A stretch of DNA of 64,000 nt from Liolophura sinensis (lineage: Eukaryota; Mollusca; Polyplacophora; Chitonida; Chitonidae). Positions 9,911-20,385 of the stretch are shown here, one piece after another. Position 1 is the stretch's first letter; the number at the start of each line of letters is the position of its first letter. Location of the stretch: the NCBI RefSeq assembly GCF_032854445.1, contig NC_088302.1, positions 52,732,046-52,796,045 on the forward strand, written 5' to 3'. The position numbers were made by a program, and so were the translations under genes. A model generated the notes under the pieces. That model was not told the origin of the DNA. It was given only the letters and a program-made list of their open reading frames with translations, and did no database searches.

Positions 9911-11409
9911 TTACACGCCAGAACATCCTGTCGACAGAGAGGCCAGAGCATCCAAAGTGCATGTAACGTCCAACTTTGTGGTTGTGCTGTGGTTGACATT
10001 TTACCATATGGTATGAACATCTGTCATTGATTTGAATTCAAGTTTGGTCACTTTACCACTGTACGCTAACTATACGCTTTGTCGTATTGACGCACACATA
10101 CATTTTCATATCTCTGTTCAAAATAAGACCGTAATTGCAAAGGAAAATAAGAAAAACAAAATCAACATTGGCTATCTGAAGCTGTTAATTAGTACAAACG
10201 TGGTGCTAAAAACTTGACATGCTGTCAGTATTTAAAATTTTTGATCTAAGTGGCTAAAATTTCGTCAAAGTGAATCATTTTATACAAAGTTTTTATATTT
10301 TAACCATACAGTATTTGTACATGGTGTTTAAAATGTTCACTGAAAGGCGGAAATGTATGGGTTCACGAACACAATTATGCCACGTACATATAAAACAAAG
10401 TTGCCCTTGGGACTGCCATGATTTGTAACTGGTTTGATGTTGTGAATTCGATCCTATTCCAGAATGGCTCTGCCGGTGATCTCAAGACCAGTGAAAACGT
10501 CTGCGTGGGAGTTACGAAATAAATTAGTCTGTCACGGCGGTTAACAAATTTATCACCGTTTAATTGTTTAATTAACAAACCCCATATACACGTTGTATTT
10601 TAAAATATACATACATGGAGAAGATATGGACTGCAGTTTCCAAAATTTTTCGCTGTGAAGTCTTTGGTAACATTTATGAACTCTACCAAAGCGCTGTATA
10701 ATCCCGAGAATTTGATGGTAAATGCGAATCGGTATGTTGTTGATCGTATGAATAGAATTCTGATAATAAATAGCTAATAAATTACAGATTGATATTTCGG
10801 TGACGCGATGATCAAACTGTTCTTCAACTTATTATTTAAATGATTCCTTCCCTTGTGTTTAAACAATAAATTGGTTTATATTCTTCAAAGAACTGAGACC
10901 TACGCAATCAATCAATCAATCAATCAGCGAATTAATTAGTCAACCTTTCATTGGTATACTGTAGTTCCCAATCAGTTGCATAGATTCAACGTATTGCTTT
11001 ATTCCGTTTAACTTTCCAAGAGTGGGCCATGATGCTATCAGGGAAATATTCGATACATCGTCTGGGTAAGCTATCCGACACGTGAGACGTGTCTCACGTG
11101 AACCTGGCTATGTATACGGATATATAACCGATTCCGTTAAAACTGTACAATTATTCAGTCATTTCGTCTCGTTGCTTTGAGACGTTTGAGAATTTTTACT
11201 TGGTAAGATTGTGCTTTCACGCCACCGATAATATAATTCAGTGATTTTGACAGAAGTACACTGAGGAGATCTAGGCATTCTAATTCAAATAGTGTAGATC
11301 TTATTTTTATTTTGATTCCTTCTTGTAAATTTAAGCCTCGAATTGTGTTATGTTCTGCAAAGTTTGGCGCTTGCTGAGACGAGGAACTGTAACATAGCTC
11401 GGAACTGTA
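9911..11409. other. Gene-free unique sequence
   Basis: AT-rich, no coding signal. A short (AATC)n tract lies at about 10905-10926. The sequence GACACGTGAGACGTGTCTCACGTGA near 11077-11101 contains E-box-like CACGTG sites and is partly palindromic. Confidence 0.5.
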
Positions 11410-11638
11410 TAACAAGTCTGTTATACCGACCATCAGCTACTACACATCTCCCCTGATTTGTGACAATCTTTCTCCTTTGGGACGCAAATATGGATTAAGT
11501 ATTTCACCCAAGTGAAAGAGGCGGTAGGATTAATGGTAGGATAAACATACTGTGCTCAGAGGGAGGTCTACTTTGCCAGGGAAAATATTTCAGATGTCAC
11601 AATCTGGATATTGGTGTGTCAGTCTTTTGTGCAATCCA
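11410..11638 (-). repeat. Right copy of the diverged inverted repeat
   Basis: Reverse-complement match to 14-211 (see that entry), in opposite orientation and 11.2 kb away. It carries an extra ~30 bases near 11560-11600 relative to the left copy. The sequence between the copies contains the LTR element but no transposase-like frame. Confidence 0.75.
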
Positions 11639-11700
11639 ACAATAATTAATGTCACCTGTGTAACATCTGTTCTTGTCAAATCGCCGACAGTGTCGTCCAT

Positions 11701-11765
11701 GACTAACCACACATCCCGTCCCGTGACTTACCACACATCCGGTCCCGTGACTAACCACACATCCC
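11701..11765. repeat. 24-bp tandem repeat, 2.7 copies
   Basis: Units start at 11701, 11725 and 11749, each GACTAACCACACATCC plus GTCCCGT; the middle copy has GACTTACC and CCGGT variants. Confidence 0.9.
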
Positions 11766-12177
11766 TTGTGTCCTGACGTATTGTAAGTCAGATGTTTTGC
11801 GGATGTTGTTTATCATACCTTATGATAGAAAACATTGCTCATTACTCTGTGCATAAAGTCACAGATATAATGTATTCTTACAGACAATGGAATTTAAAGT
11901 GGCCAGTCATGTGCAGTAAATTTATTACACACAGCAGGATCGAGTGTCCAATGATTTAACAAAACTACATTCAAACAGTACAGTGTTTTTCACACCCCAA
12001 TATCTGCTCAATGTGTATCTAGGCGCCACAACAGACATTCATATACCAGTGGTCAACCAATATGGACATTTAAGAAAAGTTTTCGGAAATATTTGATAAA
12101 GACAAATGTAGGATATGTATCTATTCAAGGAATGATTAGTCTGTCGTGAGCATTATACTGTGTAGCCTTGTCTTACT
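11766..12177. other. Gene-free unique sequence
   Basis: No open frame above about 60 codons, no repeat and no RNA gene seen. Confidence 0.5.
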
Positions 12178-13115
12178 GTCTCTTTCCAGCCTGGGTATTT
12201 AGTTATCTCTTACCAGCCTGGGTATTTAGTTATCTCTTACCACATTGGATGTTTAGTTATCTCTTACCACTCTAGGTGTTTAGTTATCGCTTACCACCTT
12301 GGATATTTAGTTATCTCTTACCACATTGGATGTTTAGTTATCTCTTACCACTCCAGGTGTTAAGTTATCTCTTACCACCTTGGATATTTAGTTATCTCTT
12401 ACCACCTTGAGTGTTTAGTTATGTCTTACCACCTTGGATATTTAGTTATCTCTTACCAGCTTGGGTATTTAGTTAACTCTCACAGGCTGGAGTATTTAAT
12501 TGTCTCTTACCAGCTTGGGTATTTAATTGTCTCTTACCAGGTTGTGTATTCTGTTGTCTCTTTAATAACAGTCTGGGTATTTAGTTAACTCTTACCAGCT
12601 TGAGTATTTAGTTGTCTTTTACCAGCCTGGTTATTTAGTTGTCTCTTGCCAGCTTGGTTTATTAGTTGTCTCTTACCAGCTGGGGTATTTAGTTAACTCT
12701 CCCCAATTTGAGTATTTAGTTGTCTCTTACCAGCTTGAGTATTTAGTTGTCTCTTAACAGCTTGTGTATTTAGTCGTCTCTTGCCAGCCTGGGTGTTTAG
12801 TTGTCTCTTAACAGCCTGGATACTTGGTTTCCTGTTAACATCTTAATATCGTGTTTAAAGTAAGTTCTTGCCATGATAAGTCTGATATATTTTCAGATGT
12901 GACATTATGCCATAATCATTCATCCATTCATTCATTCTTACCAGTATGAATACTTTGTGATTGATTACCAGCTGGATACGTCGTAGTCTCTCACCAGCTT
13001 GCATACATAGTTGCCTCTTTCCAATTTGGATACATAATGGTCTCTAAACATCTTTAGAAATTAGGCATTTTTTTGTCTCTTATCAGTTTAGGTACTTAAT
13101 TTTCTCTTACCATCC
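12178..13115. repeat. 27-bp degenerate minisatellite, ~24 copies plus decayed tail
   Basis: Unit close to TTTAGTTATCTCTTACCA plus a variable CCTTGGGTA-like part, period 27. Copies are fairly regular from 12178 to about 12840 and become irregular to 13115. The repeat resumes at 13329 after a SINE insertion. Left copies carry TTATCTC, right copies TTGTCTC, so two subfamilies are spatially separated. Confidence 0.9.
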
Positions 13116-13339
13116 TGCACCAATGCGGTTGCCGTGAGTTCAAGTCGAGCACATGTTGGCTTCCAATCCGGTCGTACGTGGGAAGGTGTTCCAGCAACCT
13201 GCGGATGGTCGTGGGTTTCCCCAGGGCTCTGCTCGGTTTCCACCCACTATAATGCTGGCCGCCGTCGTATAAGAGACATGTTCTTGAGTACGGCGTAAAA
13301 CACCAATCAAATAAATATAATAAACAAATCTTACCATCC
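13105..13339 (+). mobile_element. SINE copy 1, with 11-bp target duplication
   Basis: The insert 13116-13328 is flanked by the direct repeat TCTTACCATCC at 13105-13115 and 13329-13339, which is itself part of the 27-bp array unit. The body has a B-box-like GAGTTCAAGTC near 13137, the family core (CAACCTGCGGATGGTCGTGG, CATAATGCTGGCC near 13250, GAGTACGGCGTAAAACACCA) and an AAATA-rich tail. Insertion into an existing minisatellite dates the array as older. Confidence 0.85.
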
Positions 13340-15170
13340 CGGATATTCTTTGTCTGGGATCCGCTTGAGTACTTATCAAAAATATACAAAAATCAAAACA
13401 TTTGATAAATAGGTCAGGTGTTGCCATTCTGTCTGATTGCGAAACATTGTCGACAACGAATTAATTTTGAATGAACTAAATTTTATTTTGTAATTGTACT
13501 TTGTATTTTGTTCTTAGCACTTATATTGTTTTCTGAATGTCCAACGTACTACCCTAATATATGTCAGCTGTAATTGTTTTTATGTATATGTTTTCATATC
13601 TGAGCTTGCTTATGTTACTGCACATTTCACTTATCAGAGCATTCATGATCAAATGATTGTTTAAAAGGTAACCGGCTTTAGAGTTTTGGCTTATTCATCC
13701 TAAAATTGTTTGTACTTTTAATTGTCACTTATAAAACCCGACTACGTCTTCACTCGACTACGTACCGGGCACATCAACTGCTTATTTGTGAGGACAACAA
13801 ATGTGGGAAAATAATTACAAAAAGATGAATCCATGCGCTAAAGACACACTGCACAAAGTCCACTTATGGAATTGTCTAACTATTTACATAATATATCCTG
13901 TGGACTATACTTCTCTTAAATGTGTGTTGAAATAAGGTTTTGTTATTCATAAGGTGCTGTCACTATGCTTTTTAAGCCCATTCATCCATTTACTAAACTC
14001 GCAGCATGAAAGATTTTGCAAATGTGGTAACACATTTTGATGTAATACCAGGCTACCTGGATCAAGACGTTAGGGCAATGTGAATATGTGCTGTGCATCA
14101 ACGAACTAGCTAACTGTAGTGATCCATATTTATTTCTGTTTGTACGTTTCAAGGAATCTATGGCGCAAGCGGCGAACACATGATGTTTGCTCTGCACTCC
14201 AGGAAGAAATCTGGATTTATTTAGCGGTGTGGTAATATAGAATCGATTCTAATGGCAAACTGTATTGGATAAGTATGAACTGCGTTGAAGGTCTGGTCAC
14301 AATGGAGATTCCACTTTGCATTTTAAAAGGTCCACTGAGCTTTGTATTAAGTTGTGGTGAGCAAATTTCATCACTGTTAAAAATCGGATTAAAAGCTTAT
14401 TGATTTCTCTGATGTTTGGTGCTTGAAAGCAAAAAAACAAGGTGTTACCGCTGAGGAAATGGAATATGTCGAAAATATATTGGCATGGAAATGCTATCCG
14501 ATATGATGACCCTGTTCAATATTCCTCTACCTTCCCAACGAGGCTTGACGAAGTAGGGGTGGGGCAATGTCGACGAAGTGTTAGGCTTATATCAGCAGCT
14601 CCACAACAATGGCTCTGATATGACTAGGTTTTCGACCGATATGAGCTTAAGCGCTGGGACACATACCGCCAGAGCCATCTGGAGTTGCTCGTGCCAACCT
14701 GAAGGTTAACCCGTCTAAACGAGATTGGTTATCTTTATAATACAGCCTGATTAGCCTGTGATTGATTAGCCCATTGTACCCTTCCAATGTGTTAACAAAT
14801 CCCAATCAATCCCAAGTGTTAACACGACAGACTTTCTGAACAAGTTCCATAGAGGGCTGGAGGTCACATGCTTTTTGACTGGAATCGTTTCAGGCCAACA
14901 TTGATGTCCAGGGTACAAAGGAAAGTAAGTTTAGTGGGATGTTTGGTCAGTGACTTATGATTTGTGATAATTTCAACGTGGTTTATCGAATTCTGATACA
15001 AAATGATTATCTCGGCGTATTTGCTGTGCTTGGGTGGGATATATGCTGACTAATACAAATATGACGTCATTAGGAACGTCTTTTTACAGGAATATCATGG
15101 TAAAATACAAACGAACTAATATTGAAAGCTATGTTGAATGATTATTAATCAATCAATATGTCAGTAGTTG
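13340..15170. other. Gene-free sequence
   Basis: The first ~100 bases are decayed 27-bp array. The rest is AT-rich and unique with no coding signal. One CRE-like palindrome TGACGTCA is at 15062-15069. Confidence 0.5.
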
Positions 15171-15234
15171 ACACTTAACAATCAGTCTATCGATCATTGA
15201 CACTTAACAATCAGTCTATCGATCATTGACGTCA
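15171..15234. repeat. 29-bp direct duplication ending in a CRE palindrome
   Basis: Two adjacent copies of ACACTTAACAATCAGTCTAT plus CGATCATTG. The second copy runs into TGACGTCA (15227-15234). Confidence 0.85.
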
Positions 15235-15838
15235 CGAAGTCTATACTCAAGTGGTGAGTAATATTTTAAAACCTTAAACCTAAAGGGCTCTAAAAGGGTT
15301 CTGCACACAGAAATCTACGAGAAACTTAAAATGCACTTGCATAGATATCTGAGGGTATGTTGAAACATTTTCTTATTGAGTAGTATATGTCCGCCATACT
15401 CTATTAGTTTGACATCATCGTTGTCAAGATCGCTGACCTGAGAGTCCAAGTCATGCGCAACATGTGGAGTCCAGTTACTAGGGTGGTCTGGCAAAGAGCA
15501 GAGTAATACGCCCAAGTCCGTCTGCTTCCTGTCCCATGATCAGTGAAACAGTATTGCTGTTCTCCTGAACCGCAGTAGACCACTTGAATTCCGAGGCGTC
15601 GTTGAAACATGAACCCCGATTCAACAAACTTCCTAACTTCGGCAAATTACCTAAGTGTGTAGTTTTTGGCGTCATCCAAACTTGGGTGTTTCAAAATTTG
15701 AGTTTAGGCATTCAGAGGAAATCGATTCCTGGGATATCAGATGACGGGGATTTGAACAGCAGGTTGCATATAATAGGAACAGAAATAAGAGGATTCTCTA
15801 ATATTTTTGAATTGGTAGAGATGATTTTCTGAGATTGG
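15235..15838. other. Gene-free unique sequence
   Basis: Overlapping short open frames on both strands near 15315-15832, none with a recognisable domain or splice pattern. No repeat seen. Confidence 0.45.
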
Positions 15839-17195
15839 TTAAGAAACTGTGTAAGTAGGGTAAAACTGTATAGTGAATATGTAACTACATCATTCAGATT
15901 ACGGAATTGTGTAAGTAGGGTAAAACTGTACGATGAAAATGTAACTGCATCACTGCGATTACGTAATTGTGTTAGTGGGGTAAAACTGTACAATGAAAAT
16001 GTGATTACATCACTGAGATTACGGAAATGTGTAAGTACCAGTGTGCAGTGAACATCTAACTGCTTCATGGAGATTACGGAATTGTGTAAGTAGGGTAAAA
16101 CTGTGCTGTGAACATGTAACTACATCACTGCTATTACGTGATTGTGTTAGTAGGGTAAAACTCTACGATAAAAATGTGATTACATTACTGGGATTAAGGA
16201 AATGTGTAAGTAGGGTAAAACTGTGGCGTGACCATATAACTACATCAACGGGATTACGAAATTGTGTAAGTAGGGTAAAACTGTGCTGTGAACATGTAAC
16301 TACATCACTGAGATTATGGAACGGTGTAAGTAGTGTAAAACTGTGTAATGAAAATGTAACTAAATCTCTGAGATTGCGGATTCGTGTAAGTAAGGTAAAA
16401 CTGTGCCGTGACCATGTAGCTACATCACCGAGATTTCGAAATTGTGTAAGTAAGGTAAAACTGTGCCGTGGCCATATAACTACATCAACGGGATTACGGA
16501 ATTGTGTAAGTAAGGTAAAACTGTGCCGTGACCATATAACTACATCAATGGGATTACGGAATTATGTAAGTAAGGTAAAACTATGCCGTGACCATATAAC
16601 TACATCAATGGGATTACGGAATTGTGTAAGTAAGGTAAAACTGTTCCGTGACTATATAGCTACATCAATGGGATTATGGAATTGTGTAAGTAAGGTAAAA
16701 CTGCGCCGTGACCATATAACTACATCAATGGGATTATAGAACTGTGTAAGTAAGGTAAAACTGTGCCGTGACCATATAACTACATCAATGGGATTACGGA
16801 ATTGTGTAAGTAAGGTAAAACTGTGCCGTGACTATATAACTACATCAATGGGATTACGGAATTGTGTAAGTAAGGTAAAACTGCGCCGTGACCATATAAC
16901 TACATCAATGGGATTACGGAATTGTGTAAGTAAGGTAAAACTGTGCCGTGACCATACAGCTACATCAACGGGATTACGGAATTGTGTAAGTAAGGTAAAA
17001 CTGTGCCGTGACCATACAGCTACATCAATGGGATTACGGAATTGTGTAAGTAAGGTAAAACTGTGCCGTGACCATATAACTACATCAACGGGATAACGGA
17101 ATTGTGTAAGTAAGGTAAAACTGTGCCGTGACCATACAGCTACATCAACGGGATTACGAATTTGCGTAAGTAGGGTAAAACTGCACGATGAAAAT
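15839..17195. repeat. 60-bp minisatellite, ~23 copies
   Basis: Period 60 with unit parts TGTGTAAGTAAGGTAAAACT, GTGCCGTGACCATATAACTA and CATCAATGGGATTACGGA. A phase shift from a short deletion lies near 16037. Copies at the left edge (15.84-16.40 kb) are diverged and carry GTAGGG. Copies from 16.44 to 17.16 kb are nearly uniform and carry GTAAGG, and the last copy is diverged again. Almost every copy contains GTAAGT on the + strand, identical to the 5' splice-site core. The open frames 16041-16739 and 16788-17096 are due to the period being a multiple of three. Confidence 0.97.
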
Positions 17196-17398
17196 GTGAC
17201 GAGTTCAAGTCAGCCCATGCTGGTTTCCTCTTCCGTCGTACGTTGGAGGTTATGCCAGTAACCTACGGGTGGCTGCTGTCAGCAACCTGGCATATTCCCC
17301 GGGCTCTGCTCGGTTTCCTTCTGCCATAATGCTGACCCTTTTGTAAGTTAAATATTTTTGACTACGGCTTAAAAGACAAATCAAATAAAATTAAAACA
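17196..17398 (+). mobile_element. SINE copy 2, fused to the end of the 60-bp array
   Basis: Starts inside the B-box region (GAGTTCAAGTC at about 17200) and contains the family core: CGTCGTACGTTGGAGG, CCCGGGCTCTGCTCGGTTTC, CATAATGCTGACC, then an A-rich tail near 17380-17400. No target duplication seen. The last 60-bp unit runs straight into it, so it is 5' truncated or the array grew from its flank. Confidence 0.8.
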
Positions 17399-17539
17399 AA
17401 ACCTGTACACTGCATTCAAAGGGGGGAAACCTTGAAGTTTTGCACATTTTTGTGGAATAATCAAGATTTATTTTCTAACTGAGAACGCTCTGAAGTGGAT
17501 GTAAAAGTCCACGCCTCAACAGTCATATAATTCATAAAT

Positions 17540-17880
17540 TCGACTATGCTACAGACTTACGTTACACAAAGTAAGTTATGCTATAGAGGATTACAAAGTG
17601 CAAAGTCGATGATGCTACAGGCTTACGATACACAAGGTCAACGTCGCCACGGTCTTGCGGTACACAAAGTCAATGGCGCTACAGGCTTAAAATTCACTAA
17701 GCCGATTGCGCTGCAGGCTTACAAAAGAAAGTCGTGGACGCTATAGGGTTACAAAATATAAAGTCGATGGCTCTAAAAACTTACGAAATACAAAGTCGAT
17801 GGCCCTAAAATATACAGTCGATGGCCCAAAAGTCTTACAAATCACAAAATGGTTGGCTCTACTGGCTTAAAGAACAGGCT
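17540..17880. repeat. ~36-bp degenerate tandem repeat, ~9 copies
   Basis: Loosely repeated unit with GCTACAGGCTTACGATACAC and AAAGTCGATGG; copies differ in length and at many positions. Confidence 0.75.
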
Positions 17881-19739
17881 TCCAGGTGGAAGATATTTCC
17901 AAAGATGGTAAAATGGTAGTTTTATATCATGTGGCTTTATCAGCATGTATCAAAGACACGGATAGCGACTGGTGGACCTGTTGTCAATATTTTGTGACTG
18001 GCCATTGACAGGTAATGCGACACCGCTCTGTTATCATTTTAATATTGCTGAATGTCATATGCATGTATACTTCAAATTGAATGAACAAAAGCTTGGTTCT
18101 TGCTAATAGTTTATTTAACACAGCAGTGAAAGCCGTTGCAACCAAGTGATACAAGATGACCGTAGTTTTCTGCATCAGACGTTAAAGCTTCCGCGAAACC
18201 CAAACCGGAAGTCGGTCTTCCTGATCAAATGGGAGGTTGAAAGGTGAAGGGGTGGGGTACTTTTACAAGTTGCTGATGGTCAACGTGGTGAAGTGCAGAA
18301 CTGTGGATGTTTGTATTTACACGAGTACTTAGCGGGGCAGTATTGTTACAACCCAGCCTTCTCTCCATTCTCCATTCAACGTCTTCACACGGCCACACTG
18401 GTCCCTTCCTGATCGATGTAGGAAGCCCACAGAGTGTGATTGGAAACCATTGTCCCTTAGGCCTCCTGCTCTCCAAGCGACCGAAACTAACACGTCCAGC
18501 GCCCAATATAACAGTAACATGATACCTAACAAGGCGCTGACGACAGCTTTGTCATTGTGCAATATGTGCTGAAGTCCACAGGCAGCAATGATCTCTCTCC
18601 TACTAGAACGTTATTGGCCCCACAATTACCCGGATCACAACACACTGTGATTGCATGACAGGAAATTTTGTGAGGAACACGAATTTTTGCAAAACAATTA
18701 TTGAATTCACCGCCATGAAAAAAGGCACCGTTTTCTTGCATAAGGCATTGAAATCTCTGTGCTTAGCTGCAATTCATCACAAAATGAGTCTGAAAAAAAT
18801 ATCGGAAAAAATGAACCCGGTAGCAAATTGGTTGTTATTAGGTCATGTAATTATGTTATGGGTCATTAGCTGTTACAGACCTCATCGCATTAATAAATGT
18901 CATATATATTCTACAGAGAATAAAAAGAAAAGTATAATTGATATAAATTAATTATGACGGCAAATACATACATGTGCTAATTGTCAGATGGACAGCTTGT
19001 AGCTGTGACATTGATGTAGTGATGACAGCTTAATAACTTGGACACGGTTAGCTAGCACCTTTTGTAACGCCGCTAACGGATTAGAGCCTGCTCATGATCA
19101 GTTAAACGGTATTATAACAGTCACAAAGATTAGAACATGTGACACCTGACACTAACAGAAGCGTACCAGTCTGTTCATTACTGATTAATTCGGTTGACCA
19201 TATTTCTAAAGCCATATTGTGATGACTAAGTTGGCTAATTGGCTGATATCGAAAATATGTAACAGTAGAATGAAGCCCTATTTAAAACAGTATTCTGAAT
19301 TTCTCAGAACGAATGTTCGTACAAAAGTATGTAATTTATTGATCAAAGATCATCGATATTCTGCATTAGATATTCTTGTTATTAGATCAAAGTAGTTGCC
19401 ATTTTCGCGTTCTGCTTCAGCATTAAACTTATGACATTATATAGTTCAAATTATGAAGTGAACCTATTTTTATGTCGACCCCTCCATTTCAACCTCATTT
19501 CAATATAAAAGCCTACTGATACTACATATAGGTAGAGGCTATAATGGAACATGCTGGAAAGTCTCACGATAGCATGTGCTATATCTCAGCGAGTCACAAG
19601 ATGGCATTACTGTACCAAAGAGAGACAAAGAGCGGGACACAACATCAACAGACATTTTCCCGAAATGTCAGACATATTGCCGTAATATTGTTGGAGGTTA
19701 TTACGTTTGGAGAGATTACTACCAAATGTGATGCCTAAT
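17881..19739. other. Gene-free unique sequence
   Basis: Open frames on both strands at 18225-18562 and others up to 98 codons show no family I recognise. No splice-bounded exon is apparent. Confidence 0.5.
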
Positions 19740-20385
19740 GTTGTGACATAGTTGGGGACGGAATGGTACGAAATTTAGCCTATCATCGTGTTGGAGAGAG
19801 ACTATGCCGTCTAAAGTTTTCATAGTATCAGAGACTGACTGTTACAAAAAGTGAAGTCTATCATAGTATCTTGTTGAGGAGGGACTATTGCGAAAGGTGA
19901 CGTCTAGCATGGCACCGTGTTGGGGAGAGACTACTACAAAACGTGGAGTATAGTGAAGTATCGTGTTGAGTAGAGACTATCACGAAATGTGTGGACTAGC
20001 GAGGCACCGTATTGGGGAGAGATTATTACAAGACGTGAAGTCTAGTGTAGTGCCACACTGAGGAGGGATTATTACGAAACGTGACGTCTAGCGTGGCACA
20101 GTGTTGGAGAGAAACTATTACAAAACGATAAGCCTGAAGTTTTGATTGTGTTGGAGGCTGACTGTACAAAACGTGACTCTTAATGTAGTATCGTATTACA
20201 AAACGTTACGTCTGAAGTCTTAGGCAGAGTCTGTTACGAAACGTGACGTTTAATATCACAATAATGTTTAAAATAAACTATTAGTAAACATGGCCTCTTG
20301 TGTAATATCGTGTCAGGGAGTGTTTGTTGCAAAACGTGGCGTAAAGTTGTGGGGACAGACTATTGTGGAACGTGACACATGGTGA
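19740..20385. repeat. 46-bp degenerate minisatellite, ~14 copies
   Basis: Repeated motifs CGTGTTGGGGAGAGACTA and TTACAAAACGTGACGTCTAG with a 46-bp spacing (for example 19872, 19918 and 19964). Copies are strongly diverged and partly truncated toward 20.4 kb. Confidence 0.85.

Noticed and set aside
16041-17096. Long + frames of a 20-residue repeat
   Set aside because: Same cause: 60-bp period. The frame is broken at 16739 and has no start context, signal peptide or domain.
18225-18562. Overlapping frames on both strands, GC-richer than the surroundings
   Set aside because: No recognisable domain and no plausible splice sites; strands contradict each other.
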